This document shows, one piece after another, positions 37,630 to 46,469 of a DNA stretch of 64,000 nt. Under the pieces are notes generated by a model that saw only the letters and a program-made list of their open reading frames with translations, made no database searches and had not been told where the DNA came from. Source of the DNA: Kitasatospora sp. NBC_01250 (GTDB lineage Bacteria > Actinomycetota > Actinomycetes > Streptomycetales > Streptomycetaceae). Position numbers and translations under genes: made by a program. Each line of letters starts with the position of its first letter. Position 1 is the first letter of the stretch. The stretch spans positions 4,650,001-4,714,000 of the forward strand of contig NZ_CP108476.1 in assembly GCF_036226465.1 (NCBI RefSeq), given 5' to 3'.

Positions 37630-37702
37630 GCGGACGTGGCTCAGTTGGTAGAGCATCACCTTGCCAAGGTGAGGGTCGCGAGTTCGAATCTCGTCGTCCG
37701 CT
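37630..37702 (+). tRNA. tRNA-Gly (GCC), copy 2
   Basis: Sequence identical to copy 1 over all 73 bases, starting 111 bases downstream; the 38-base spacer is unrelated to the gene. Both are probably cut from one precursor. Confidence 0.97.
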
Positions 37703-37707
37703 CAGTG

Positions 37708-37737
37708 GAAATGGGTCCCCTTCGGGGGGCCCATTTC
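37708..37737 (+). terminator. Terminator of the tRNA-Gly transcript
   Basis: Hairpin GAAATGGGTCCCC-TTCG-GGGGGCCCATTTC, one imperfect position, stable TTCG loop. Confidence 0.8.
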
Positions 37738-37886
37738 GCGTTTCCCCGCCGATGGGCCCCTTAACACCCCGGCAAGGCTCCGCCGCCGGGCGATGACATT
37801 TGTCACCGCCCACCCGTGGATTCGCACGCCGAACCGGTGCGCGACGGCACTGCCCGCGCCGCCCGGGCGGCGGCATCGTTGCAGCC

Positions 37887-38876
37887 ATGACCAGCACTTC
37901 TCCCGCCGTCGAGGCCAAGGGCCTGCGGCGGCGCTACGGCAGCGCCCAGGCGAGCGGCTTCACGGCCGTGCGCGGGCTGGACCTCACGGTGCGGCGCGGC
38001 GAGCTGTTCGCCCTGCTCGGCACCAACGGGGCCGGCAAGACCTCCACCATGGAACTGATCGAGGGGCTGGCCAGGCCCACGGCCGGCACCGTCACGGTGC
38101 TGGGCCACGACCCGTTCCAGGAGCGGGCCGCGCTGCGGCCGCGGATCGGGATCATGCTCCAGGAGGGCGGCTTCCCCGGCGACCTGACCGTGGCCGAGAC
38201 GGTCACCGGCTGGGCGGCGCTCTCCAGTACCCCGCGCCCGGTGGCGCAGGCGCTGGACCTGGTGGGCCTGGGCGGGCGGGCCGCGGTCCGGGTCAAGCAG
38301 CTGTCCGGCGGCGAGAAGCGCCGGCTCGACCTCGCGGTGGCCCTGATCGGGCGCCCCGAGGTGCTCTTCCTGGACGAGCCGAGCACCGGACTGGACCCGC
38401 AGGCCCGGGCGGCCGTCTGGGAACTGGTGCGCGAGCTGCGCGCCGAGGGCACCACGATCCTGCTGACCACGCACTACCTGGAGGAGGCCGAGCAGCTGGC
38501 CGACCGCCTGGCGATCATGCACCAGGGCCGGGTGGTGACCACCGGCACGGTCGCCGAGGTGATCGCCGACCGGCCCGCCCGGATCAGCTTCGAGCTGCCC
38601 GAGCAGCCCTCCCCCTCCCTGCTGCCGCTGCCCGGCGCCGAGGTCGGCTTCACCGGCCGCAAGGTCAGCGTGCGCACCACCGAACTCCAGCGCACCCTCA
38701 CCGAACTGCTCGGCTGGGCCGCCGCCGAGGGCGTCACGCTGCACGGGCTGGACGCCCGCAGCGCCACGCTGGAGGAGGCCTTCCTGGCCATCGCCGCCGA
38801 GGCGGGTCCGCCGCAGCCGGCCGACGAGCCCACCGCCCCCGCCCGCCGCCGCAGCCTGATCGGAGCCAACCGATGA
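37887..38876 (+). CDS. ABC transporter ATP-binding protein (DrrA/ABC-2 exporter type)
   Basis: 329 residues. Nucleotide-binding subunit: Walker A LLGTNGAGKTSTMEL, Q-loop in GIMLQEGGFPG, signature LSGGEKRRLDLAVALIG, Walker B EVLFLDEPSTGLDP, switch His in TTHYLEEAEQL. The last 90 residues form the extra C-terminal domain of ABC-2 exporters. The ATG at 37887 begins the family similarity; the open frame upstream to 37800 is not coding. Its stop overlaps the permease start as ATGA. Part of a four-gene cassette with a two-component system, so substrate export is probably induced by membrane or drug stress. Confidence 0.92.
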   Translation: MTSTSPAVEAKGLRRRYGSAQASGFTAVRGLDLTVRRGELFALLGTNGAGKTSTMELIEGLARPTAGTVTVLGHDPFQERAALRPRIGIMLQEGGFPGDLTVAETVTGWAALSSTPRPVAQALDLVGLGGRAAVRVKQLSGGEKRRLDLAVALIGRPEVLFLDEPSTGLDPQARAAVWELVRELRAEGTTILLTTHYLEEAEQLADRLAIMHQGRVVTTGTVAEVIADRPARISFELPEQPSPSLLPLPGAEVGFTGRKVSVRTTELQRTLTELLGWAAAEGVTLHGLDARSATLEEAFLAIAAEAGPPQPADEPTAPARRRSLIGANR

Positions 38877-39694
38877 ACCTCGCACCTTCGTTCGCCGTAC
38901 CGCGCGTGTCCGGGCGGCTGCTGCTGGCCCTGGCCCGCACCGAACTCCTGCTGCTGCGCCGCAACCGCACCGCGCTCCTGACGGCGGTGTTCATGCCGAT
39001 CGCGCTGGTCGGCGCCCTGCACTCGATCCTCACGGCCCAGCGCGGGCACCTGGCCGGGGTCAGCATGAGCGCCGCCCTGCTGCTCAACCTCACCGTGGTC
39101 TCGCTGGTCTTCGGCGTCTACTACAACCTGACCGCCGCCTACGTGGCCCGCCGCGGCGAGCTGGTGCTCAAGCGGCTGCGCACCGGCGAGCTGACCGACG
39201 CCGAGATCCTGGGCGGCACGGCGGTGCCCTCGGTGCTGCTGTCCGGGCTGCAGATCGTGCTGATGGCGGTCGGCATCGCGGCGCTGGCCGGCCTGCCCGC
39301 CCCGGTCAACCCGGTGCTCGTGCTGCTCGGCCTGCTGCTGGCGCTCGGCGTGCTGGTCCCGCTCGCCGCGCTGACCAGCGCCGTCACCCGGACCGTGGAG
39401 ACCAGCGGGTTCACCACCCTGCCGGTGGTGCTGATCACCATGGCCGGCTCCGGGCTGCTCGTACCGTTCAGCGTCTTCCCGGGCTGGCTCGCCGACCTCG
39501 GCCGCCGGCTGCCCGCCACCCCGGCGCTGGAGCTGCTGCGGATCGGCTGGCTCGGCGGCGACGGCTCCGCCCCCGCCACCTCACTGGCCGGCACCTGGCA
39601 GCCCGCGCTGCCCTACCTGCTGAGCGCGCTGGTCTGGATCGCGATCGGCTGCTGGGCCGCCCACCGCTGGTTCCGCTGGGAGCCGCGCCGCTAG
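38873..39694 (+). CDS. ABC-2 type transporter permease
   Basis: 273 residues with six predicted membrane helices, the ABC-2 permease layout: a basic cytoplasmic start (LARTELLLLRRNRTALLTAV), helix 1 with FMPIALVGALH, a GELVLKRLRTGELTDAEILG cytoplasmic loop in the coupling position, and PFSVFPGWLADLGRRLPATP before the last helices. Pairs with the ATPase gene, whose stop it overlaps (ATGA). Exports an unknown substrate, by analogy a drug or lipid-like molecule. 60 bases before the sensor kinase gene. Confidence 0.9.
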   Translation: MNLAPSFAVPRVSGRLLLALARTELLLLRRNRTALLTAVFMPIALVGALHSILTAQRGHLAGVSMSAALLLNLTVVSLVFGVYYNLTAAYVARRGELVLKRLRTGELTDAEILGGTAVPSVLLSGLQIVLMAVGIAALAGLPAPVNPVLVLLGLLLALGVLVPLAALTSAVTRTVETSGFTTLPVVLITMAGSGLLVPFSVFPGWLADLGRRLPATPALELLRIGWLGGDGSAPATSLAGTWQPALPYLLSALVWIAIGCWAAHRWFRWEPRR

Positions 39695-39754
39695 AAGCAG
39701 GCGCTGAGCAGGGGATCTGGTAGGAAGGGCGCTGGCACGGAAGAGGGGACGGCC

Positions 39755-40981
39755 ATGGGCATCGGGGCTTGGCGCGAGTACGGCAAACCGAAGCGGATCG
39801 AGATCTACATCCGCTGGACCTTCTACGCGATGACGGTCCTCCTGCCGCTGACGCTGCTGCCCTTCGCGGGCCAGAACGTGGTCCGGCAGTCCGCCACCCC
39901 CGCGGTCGCGCTGCTCTGCGGCCTGGTACTGCTGAGCAGCGGGCTCTCCGTGCCGCTGACCCGGGCCGCGCTCAACTACCACGTGCGCGGCGGCGCGCTC
40001 CCGCTGCGCCTGCTGCTGGCGCACGCCGCCGTCATCCAGGCCGCCGTCTGGCTGCCGCTGCTGGCCGCGGTGCACCGCGCCGTCCAGCCCACCGCCCTGC
40101 TGCTGACCGGCGGGGTCCTGCTGAACCTGTGGGTGGTCGCCCCCGCGATCGTGCTGCGGCCCCGGGTCCTGGCGCCCTGGGCGCTGGCGATGCTGGTGCT
40201 GGCGCTGCCACCGATCTGGATCGCCTGCCGCGACCTCGGGTTCGCCGTCGGCCAGTTGGTCGGCCTGACCTTCGGCCTGGCGGTCTGCGCGGCGAGCTGC
40301 CGCTGCTCGGCCTGGATGGTCAAGGTGGCCTGGGACCTGGACAGCGCCCGCGAGACCCAGGCCCGCCTCGCGGTGGCCGAGGAGCGGCTGCGGTTCTCCC
40401 GTGACCTGCACGACGTGCTGGGCCGCAACCTGACCACCATGGCGCTCAAGGCCGAGCTGGCCGTGCAGCTGGCCCGGCGCGGGCGCCCGGAGGCGGCCGA
40501 CCAGATGGTCGAGGTGCAGCGGATCGCCCAGGAGTCGCAGCGCGAGGTGCGCGAGGTGGTGCGCGGCTACCGGACCGCCGACCTGGCCGCCGAGGTGACC
40601 GGCGCCCGTTCGGTGCTGCGGGCCGCCGGCATCGAGTGCCGGATCGACCTGGGGCCCGACCCCTCGGCCCTGCCCGCGCTGGCCCAGTCGGTGCTCGGCT
40701 GGGTGGTCCGCGAGGCCGCCACCAACGTGCTGCGGCACAGCGAGGCCGAGCAGGTCACCGTCCGGCTCTGGACGCACCAGGAGCAGGCCGTGCTCGAACT
40801 GTCCAACGACGGGGTGCGCCCACCGGTCGCCTCCGAGGGCGGCAGCGGCCTGGCGGGCCTGCGCGAGCGGCTCGCGGCCCACGGCGGCGAGCTGACCTGC
40901 ACCCGCTCCCCGGAGCGCTTCACGCTGCGCGCCACCCTGCCCCTGCCCAGCACCGCCCCCGACCAGGAGTTGGCCGCATGA
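39755..40981 (+). CDS. DesK-like sensor histidine kinase
   Basis: 408 residues. Six short membrane helices in the first 195 residues, with little extracellular sequence, then the HisKA_3 dimerisation helix with phosphorylatable His in FSRDLHDVLGRNLTTMALK (about residue 219) and an HATPase_c domain (VREAATNVLRHSEAEQV for the N-box, GGSGLAGLRERLAAHGG for the G-box). This layout is that of DesK, which senses membrane fluidity. GAGGGGAC precedes the ATG. The stop overlaps the response-regulator start as ATGA, so the two are a cognate pair, probably controlling the ABC exporter upstream. Confidence 0.93.
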   Translation: MGIGAWREYGKPKRIEIYIRWTFYAMTVLLPLTLLPFAGQNVVRQSATPAVALLCGLVLLSSGLSVPLTRAALNYHVRGGALPLRLLLAHAAVIQAAVWLPLLAAVHRAVQPTALLLTGGVLLNLWVVAPAIVLRPRVLAPWALAMLVLALPPIWIACRDLGFAVGQLVGLTFGLAVCAASCRCSAWMVKVAWDLDSARETQARLAVAEERLRFSRDLHDVLGRNLTTMALKAELAVQLARRGRPEAADQMVEVQRIAQESQREVREVVRGYRTADLAAEVTGARSVLRAAGIECRIDLGPDPSALPALAQSVLGWVVREAATNVLRHSEAEQVTVRLWTHQEQAVLELSNDGVRPPVASEGGSGLAGLRERLAAHGGELTCTRSPERFTLRATLPLPSTAPDQELAA

Positions 40982-41592
40982 CCGCACCCGTCCGCCTGCT
41001 GCTCGCCGACGACGAACACCTGATCCGCGGCGCGCTGGCCGCGCTGCTCGCGCTGGAGGAGGACCTGACCGTGGTGGCCCAGGCCGCCTCCGGGCCCGAG
41101 GCGCTCGCGATGGCCAAGGCCCACCGGCCCGAGGTGGCGGTGCTCGACCTGCAGATGCCCGGCATGGACGGCCTGGAGGTGGCCGCCCAGCTGCGCCTGC
41201 TGCTGCCGGAGTGCCGCACCATGATCGTCACCGGGCACGGCCGCCCCGGCTACCTCAAGCGGGCACTGGAGGTGGGGGTGCGCGGCTTCCTGCCCAAGAC
41301 CGTCTCGGCCGCCGACCTGGCCGGGATCATCCGCACGGTGCGGGCCGGCGGCCGGTACGTGGACCCGGAGCTGGCGGCCGAGGCGATCAGCGCCGGCGAC
41401 AGCCCGCTGACCCCGCGCGAGACCGACGTGCTGGAGCTGGCCGCCGACGGCACCACGGTCACCGAGATCGCCGCCCGGGCCGGGCTCTCGCCCGGCACGG
41501 TGCGCAACTACCTCTCCTCGGCGGCCGGCAAGCTGGGCGCCGAGAACCGGCACGCCGCGGTCCGGCTGGCCCGCGAGCACGGCTGGATCTGA
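40978..41592 (+). CDS. NarL/FixJ-family response regulator (DesR-like)
   Basis: 204 residues. Receiver domain with acidic pocket DDE at 11-13, phospho-acceptor Asp 57 in VAVLDLQMPGMDG, and the conserved Lys in GFLPKTVSAADL; C-terminal LuxR-type HTH from about 143 (LTPRETDVLELAADGTTVTE, IAARAGLSPGTVRNYLSSAA). Cognate partner of the overlapping DesK-like kinase. DesR-type regulators switch membrane-lipid or exporter genes; the adjacent ABC-2 transporter is the obvious candidate target. Confidence 0.95.
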   Translation: MTAPVRLLLADDEHLIRGALAALLALEEDLTVVAQAASGPEALAMAKAHRPEVAVLDLQMPGMDGLEVAAQLRLLLPECRTMIVTGHGRPGYLKRALEVGVRGFLPKTVSAADLAGIIRTVRAGGRYVDPELAAEAISAGDSPLTPRETDVLELAADGTTVTEIAARAGLSPGTVRNYLSSAAGKLGAENRHAAVRLAREHGWI

Positions 41593-41610
41593 CGCCGGGC
41601 CGGGAGTCCC

Positions 41611-42510
41611 TCAGACCCAGGTGCTCTCGGTCAGCCGCTCGTACGCCTCGACGTACCGGGCCCGGGTCCGCTCGGCGACCTCCTCGGGCAGCGGCGGCGG
41701 CGGCTGCTCGCCGTTGCGGTCCCAGCCGGAGGCCGGCGAGGCGAGCCAGTTGCGGATGATCTGCTTGTCGTAGCTCTGCTGCGCCCGGCCCGGCTGCCAC
41801 TCGTCGGCCGGCCAGAACCGCGAGGAGTCCGGGGTCAGCACCTCGTCGCCGATCACCAGCTCGCCGCCGCGCAGGCCGAACTCGAACTTGGTGTCGGCCA
41901 GGATCAGACCACGCTTGCGGGCGATCTCGCCGGCCCGGGTGTAGACGGCCAGCGTGGTCTGGCGCAGCGTGGCGGCCCAGTCGGCGCCGATCCGGCGGGC
42001 CGTCTCCTCGTAGGGCACGTTCTCGTCGTGCTCGCCGACCTCGGCCTTGAGCGCCGGGGTGTAGATCGGCGCGGGCAGCTCGGAGCCGTCCACCAGGCCG
42101 TCCGGCAGCGCGATCCCGCAGACCGTGCGGCTCTCCTGGTACTCCAGCAGGCCCGAACCGGTCAGGTAGCCGCGGGCCACGCACTCCACCGGGAACATCT
42201 CCAGGCTGTCGCAGACCATCGTGCGCCCGGCCCACTCGGCGGGCGCGCCCTCGGGCAGCTCGGTGGAGATCACGTGGTTCGGCACCAGGTCGCTGATCTG
42301 CCCGAACCACCAGAGCGACAGCTGCGTGAGGATCCGGCCCTTGTCGGGGATGTCGTTGGGCAGCACCCAGTCGAAGGCCGAGGTGCGGTCGCTGGCCACC
42401 ATGACCAGCCGGCCGGCCTGATCGCGGTAGAGGTCGCGCACCTTGCCGGTGTGCAGGTGGACCAGGCCGGGTACCTGGACCGGCTCGGGCTTGGTGACAA
42501 ATCCGCTCAA
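41611..42510 (-). CDS. purC: SAICAR synthase
   Basis: 299 residues. Phosphoribosylaminoimidazole-succinocarboxamide synthase: ATP-dependent joining of aspartate to CAIR in purine synthesis. HTGKVRDLYRDQAGRLVMVA at the N-terminus (nucleotide loop), SDRTSAFDWVLPNDIPDKG, FPVECVARGYLTGSGLLEYQ, ADTKFEFGL and IIRNWLASPASGWDR are the family landmarks. It is the long form typical of actinobacteria. It stands alone on the minus strand, convergent with the two-component system and 18 bases from its end, and shares orientation with purD and purSQL. Confidence 0.97.
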   Translation of the reverse strand: MSGFVTKPEPVQVPGLVHLHTGKVRDLYRDQAGRLVMVASDRTSAFDWVLPNDIPDKGRILTQLSLWWFGQISDLVPNHVISTELPEGAPAEWAGRTMVCDSLEMFPVECVARGYLTGSGLLEYQESRTVCGIALPDGLVDGSELPAPIYTPALKAEVGEHDENVPYEETARRIGADWAATLRQTTLAVYTRAGEIARKRGLILADTKFEFGLRGGELVIGDEVLTPDSSRFWPADEWQPGRAQQSYDKQIIRNWLASPASGWDRNGEQPPPPLPEEVAERTRARYVEAYERLTESTWV

Positions 42511-42614
42511 GGTCGTTCAGTCCTCAGGAGTGGGGGTCGCAGCTCGGACCGTTGAAGTCTTTCATGCGGCCGTACGCCCGCATGCGGCCCCACCGGCCCG
42601 GCCCGGCGCCACGC

Positions 42615-44204
42615 TCAGCCGTCCTTGCAGACCCGGTCCAGCAGGTTGGCGGTGGCCCGCTGGATCCGCTCGTCGGTGTGCCCGGGGCGGTCCAGGGCCG
42701 GTGACCAGGCGAAGGTCCCGGCGGCGAAGACGTAGGCACCGCTGGGCGCCCGGTAGAGCGAGGTCTCCTGGTAGCGGGCCCGGCCCAGCTCGTCCTGGTA
42801 GGGCGAGTGGGCGAGCAGGGTCCGCTCGGTGTGCGCGGGCAGCGCCACCTTGGGGAAGTACCGGTCGGCCTCGCCCGCCACCAGGTTGGCCACCTCCTCG
42901 CCCTCCCGCAGGCCGGTGCCCGCCCAGAGCCAGTGCCAGGTGTTGCCGGCCCGCAGCGGCACCGGCTGGGCCACCCGTCCCGCGTACTGCACGCCCAGCA
43001 GGTGCTGTTCGGGCTCGCCCGCGTCCCGCCACAGCGCGCTGGCCGCGCCGCCGGGGCCGGCCGCCGGCGCCTCGGGGTGCACCCGCTGGCGCTTGCGGCA
43101 GTTGAGCAGCCGGCCCGGCTCGCCGGAGGCGCCCGCGGTCAGGTCGACCCGCCAGTACATCGTGTTGGCGGACAGGAAGACCAGCGAGGTGCCGCCGTCC
43201 CTGGCCCGCTCCACGGTGCGGCGCATCGACTCCGACCAGTACTCGTCGTGGCCGGGGAAGATCAGCGCCCGGTGCCGGGCCGGGTCGACCAGGCCCGCGT
43301 GCAGATCGGAGGCGGTGGCGTAGGCCAGGTCGTAGCCGTACCGCTCGGCCCAGCGGATGAAGTCGTAGGCGTGCCCGACGTGCAGCGGCAGCCCGGCGCC
43401 GGCGTGCGGGCGGTCGAAGGAGACGGTGACGGCCGCCGCCCCCTCGCCCAGCAGCCGCCCCTTCTCGTCCCAGGCGTGGTAGAGGCTGGCGCCGGTGTGC
43501 CCGTCCTCCGGGAACAGGTTGTACGCCTGCCAGGTGATGTCCGGCAGCACCAGCAGCAGGTCCGCGGCCGGTCCGGCGCCGGACGGTCCGCTGCCGACCG
43601 GGCCGCCGGCCTGCGGGGCGCGCACGGTGAACGGGATGTGGCTGCGGTGGCGCTGGTCGGCGGTGGTGAGCACCGCGACATAGGCGCCGGGGCGCCAGTG
43701 CGCCGGGATCTGCTGGCGCCAGGAGTGCCACCAGTGGTGGCAGCTGACGGTGCGTCCGACCACCAGCGGCGCGGGCTGCTGGAGCCCGGCGATCAGCGGG
43801 CTGGCGGTCATGTGCTGGGCGCCGGCCCCCGCGTAGTGGCCGATCCGGTAGACCTCGACGATGAACTCGCGCGGCGGGTTCACGGTGACCCGCAGGTCCA
43901 CCGAACCGCCCGGGTAGACCGCGCCGGCCGAGGCGAAGCCCTTGATCTGCTGGACCACGTCGTCGGAGTTGCGCGGGATGCCGACCATCGCCCGGCCGGG
44001 CGCCCGGGAGCCGCCCTGGGCCGCGGGCACCGGCTGCTGGCCCGGGGCGTCGGTGCTCACGTACCAGGGGACGGCGCCCTCGGTGCCCGCCAGGTACTGG
44101 TCAGGGCTGCGCAGCCAGGGCAACGGGCCCTGCCCGAACGGATCCGAGACGCCGTGCGCGAGCGTCCCGGACTCCCATCTGCGACCTGACGACTCCTTGT
44201 CCAC
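42615..44204 (-). CDS. N,N-dimethylformamidase beta subunit-like protein
   Basis: 529 residues. C-terminal domain of the dimethylformamidase large-subunit type: VLPDITWQAYNLFPEDGHTG, FDRPHAGAGLPLHVGHAYDF, ERYGYDLAYATASDLHAGLV, the FPGHDEYWSESMRRTVERAR segment with D-E-Y-W, and SLVFLSANTMYWRV. The known enzyme is an iron hydrolase of amides; most homologues, including this streptomycete type, are uncharacterised. The N-terminal half has an Ig-like VDLRVTVNPPREFIVEVYRI segment. There is no clear signal peptide from the GTG at 44204, which has GAGGGG upstream. It lies between purC and the M48-like gene without a shared theme. Confidence 0.82.
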   Translation of the reverse strand: MDKESSGRRWESGTLAHGVSDPFGQGPLPWLRSPDQYLAGTEGAVPWYVSTDAPGQQPVPAAQGGSRAPGRAMVGIPRNSDDVVQQIKGFASAGAVYPGGSVDLRVTVNPPREFIVEVYRIGHYAGAGAQHMTASPLIAGLQQPAPLVVGRTVSCHHWWHSWRQQIPAHWRPGAYVAVLTTADQRHRSHIPFTVRAPQAGGPVGSGPSGAGPAADLLLVLPDITWQAYNLFPEDGHTGASLYHAWDEKGRLLGEGAAAVTVSFDRPHAGAGLPLHVGHAYDFIRWAERYGYDLAYATASDLHAGLVDPARHRALIFPGHDEYWSESMRRTVERARDGGTSLVFLSANTMYWRVDLTAGASGEPGRLLNCRKRQRVHPEAPAAGPGGAASALWRDAGEPEQHLLGVQYAGRVAQPVPLRAGNTWHWLWAGTGLREGEEVANLVAGEADRYFPKVALPAHTERTLLAHSPYQDELGRARYQETSLYRAPSGAYVFAAGTFAWSPALDRPGHTDERIQRATANLLDRVCKDG

Positions 44205-44351
44205 GTCGCCCCTCCCACGATGCGCTGCTCCGTGGCATGTGCCGCGGAAATGTGCGTGTGGTCCAGCAGACCACAGAGTGCTGGTGATGCGTCACCCCAA
44301 GTCAGCATCTCATCCGCAACGACCCTCGTTCGAGCGGCTGTTGACTGTCCG

Positions 44352-45920
44352 TCACCCCAGGCGTACGGGCTTCTCCAGGTGCACCCCGGCCGTCTGCAGC
44401 CAGTTGCGCAGCGGGGCCGTGCGCCCCTGCTCGACCGCCTCGACCACCGGGTCGGCCAGGTCGCCGCGGCGCACCCCGCCGAGCAGCAGCACCGGACCGT
44501 CCAGCCAGTCCAGGCCGGGGTGCGCACCGGCGCTGTCCACCGCGGCGCAGCAGACCATCGCCGTCACGCAGTCGGCCAGCAGCTCCCGGCCGCCGCGCTC
44601 GCCGCCCCCGCAGAGCAGCGCGGCTGCCCCGTCCTGGGCCGCCAGCGCCCGGGCCAGCTCCTCCCCGCCGCCGGCCGCCAGCCGCTCCAGCAGCCGGTCC
44701 AGCGTCGGCGCCCCGGCCCGCCCCGGCGCCCGGCCCGGCACCGGCCCGCTGCCGGGCGGGGCGACGGTGTCCAGCGCCTCCTGCAAGGCGATCGCCCGCA
44801 GCCGCCAGCCCCGGTCCACCACCTGCTCGGGGTAGTCGTCCCAGGGCAGGTCGGCCTGCCCGCCCGGGACCGGGCCGTGGAACAGCTCGGCGGCCAGCAG
44901 CGAGACCGCCGTGTCCATGTCGCCCGGCTCCTCCAGCAGGTCGCAGGCGGGCCGGTCGCCGAGCCGGCTCTCGTAGCCCTCGGCCAGCCGGTCGCGGCGG
45001 GACAGCTCGGTCAGCGCGGCGACCACACCGGCGTTCAGCTGGGCCGGGCAGCGGCCCAGCCGCCAGGCCGGCAGCGCCACCCGGGTGAGCAGCCGGTCCC
45101 AGCCCGCGTACGCCAGGCCCACCTGGCCCTGGGCCGCGATCCGCAGCCCGTAGTCGACCGCCTTCGCCCGCTCGGAGGCCGCCGCGGCAGCCGCCCGCTC
45201 CAGCTCGGCGACGTGCTCGCGGCAGGCCTTGAGCAGCAGGCGGGTGATCCGGTCCAGCAGCCGGGCCTGCGGGGTGCGCCGGCCCTGGCCCAGCGCGGCG
45301 TCCAGACCGCGCACGAACCTGCGGGCGGCGGCGATCTCGGGGTCGGCGGCGGCCGCCGTGCCGGCCACCACGGGGGCCAGCAGGGCGCGCAGCTCGTCGG
45401 CCCGCATCCACCACAGGAACGGCGAGCCGATCACCAGCAGCTGCGCCGCCGGCGGGTGCGGGGTCAGCGGTGAACTGCCCAGGGTGCGCAGGGTGCGGGC
45501 GAACGACGGCGGCGGGGCCGGCTCGTCCTCCAACCAGCTGTCGCAGTCCGGGGTCAGCGCGATCGCGGCGGGCACCGGCACGCCGAGCCGGTCGGCCAGC
45601 TCCTGGATCGTCCGGTACAGCTCGGGCGCCTGCTCGGGCAGCACGGCGACGGCCGGGGTGCTCGGCGGCACCGCGCTCGCGTGCCGGTGCACGGCGGCCA
45701 GCGCCAGCGCGACGGTCAGCACGGCCAGCGCGCCGACCACCCAGCGCGCCGCGTCCCAGCCGGTGGCGTCGGGCGCCCCGGGCGCGCCGATCCGGCCGGT
45801 CCACCGGCCGGCCAGCAGGACCACCTCGATGGCGGCCGGCAGCACGGCCGCGGCCCGGGCCAGCGCGCGGATCCGCAGCACGGCCTGCGCCCGTGCGCGT
45901 GCGGCGTCGAGAACGGCCAT
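44352..45920 (-). CDS. Membrane protein with degenerate M48 metalloprotease-like core
   Basis: 522 residues. Two membrane helices (about 20-42 and 60-80) precede a domain with the layout of M48 peptidases: ELYRTIQELADRLGVPVPAA, then a LLVIGSPFLWWMRADELRAL segment where M48 proteins have the strand followed by E-L-x-A-V-L-A-H-E-L-G-H. Here the helix continues as LLAPVVAG, so the zinc-binding H-E-x-x-H is absent and the second His/Glu site is not seen. Protease activity is therefore unlikely. The C-terminal 200 residues are helical and unassigned. The ATG at 45920 is favoured (AAGGGGG 11 bases upstream); GTG 45932 is possible. Function unknown. Confidence 0.65.
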   Translation of the reverse strand: MAVLDAARARAQAVLRIRALARAAAVLPAAIEVVLLAGRWTGRIGAPGAPDATGWDAARWVVGALAVLTVALALAAVHRHASAVPPSTPAVAVLPEQAPELYRTIQELADRLGVPVPAAIALTPDCDSWLEDEPAPPPSFARTLRTLGSSPLTPHPPAAQLLVIGSPFLWWMRADELRALLAPVVAGTAAAADPEIAAARRFVRGLDAALGQGRRTPQARLLDRITRLLLKACREHVAELERAAAAAASERAKAVDYGLRIAAQGQVGLAYAGWDRLLTRVALPAWRLGRCPAQLNAGVVAALTELSRRDRLAEGYESRLGDRPACDLLEEPGDMDTAVSLLAAELFHGPVPGGQADLPWDDYPEQVVDRGWRLRAIALQEALDTVAPPGSGPVPGRAPGRAGAPTLDRLLERLAAGGGEELARALAAQDGAAALLCGGGERGGRELLADCVTAMVCCAAVDSAGAHPGLDWLDGPVLLLGGVRRGDLADPVVEAVEQGRTAPLRNWLQTAGVHLEKPVRLG

Positions 45921-46332
45921 CCGGTGCTGCACCCCCTTCGGAGTCGGACGTTCGGGACTGGTTGGGTCCCGTTGCTCTGTCCCGCGTGTTCGTGTCGTCC
46001 CGCCGTGGTGCGGCCACCGGTGCACCGCACGGCTCGGGTCAGGTGGTTCAACGCCCCGGGGACGTACCGCTGGGCCCGGTCCCGCTGCCAGTTCTGACGC
46101 ACACGACCTGGCGGGCGTTCCGGTTCGCCCCGGTTTCCACTCGTCCCAGTGACGGCGGCCCGGTCCTTGCAGCTTCCCCCCGCGCAGGCTCGCGCACCCG
46201 GTGACGGGCACCGACGCACCCCCGGCGGCACCGCGGTCCAGCGCACCATACGGCCCCTGGCGACCGTACGTCAGCCCGATGACGCGTCATTCACTCGAAG
46301 GGCTGGAATCGCCCCACCGTTCGCAACCGTTG

Positions 46333-46370
46333 GCGCCCCTGGCGTTCGCCCGGGCGAACGCCAGGGGCGC
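46333..46370. terminator. Perfect 38-base palindrome (hairpin A) downstream of purD
   Basis: 19-base arms beginning GCGCCCCTGGCGTTCGCCC. Its right arm (46360-46370, GCCAGGGGCGC) is shared with hairpin B, so the two cannot form together. Confidence 0.75.
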
Positions 46371-46407
46371 TGCGCCCGGTGGGATGACCGGGCGCAGCGC
46401 CCCTGGC
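46360..46407. terminator. 21-pair hairpin B downstream of purD
   Basis: Perfect stem GCCAGGGGCGCTGCGCCCGG-T with its complement at 46387-46407 around a 6-base GGGATG loop. First hairpin met by purD transcription (minus strand), so it is the likely purD terminator. Confidence 0.8.
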
Positions 46408-46469
46408 AGGCCTGCGACGTGTGCGGACCGGCCGCCGTCGGCGGCTGCCGGTCGGGCACCGGGAGAGAC

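Larger units (their letters stand above)
45921..46469. other. Spacer between purD and the M48-like gene
   Basis: About 550 bases without a credible gene. Contains the two overlapping perfect hairpins at 46333-46407 and, nearer 45920, the presumed promoter of the M48-like gene. A short minus-strand frame (46048-46290) has no coding signature. Confidence 0.45.

Noticed and set aside
37519..37702. Integration (att) site of a mobile element at the tRNA pair
   Set aside because: The second copy is a complete tRNA gene and no integrase or foreign-looking genes are nearby.
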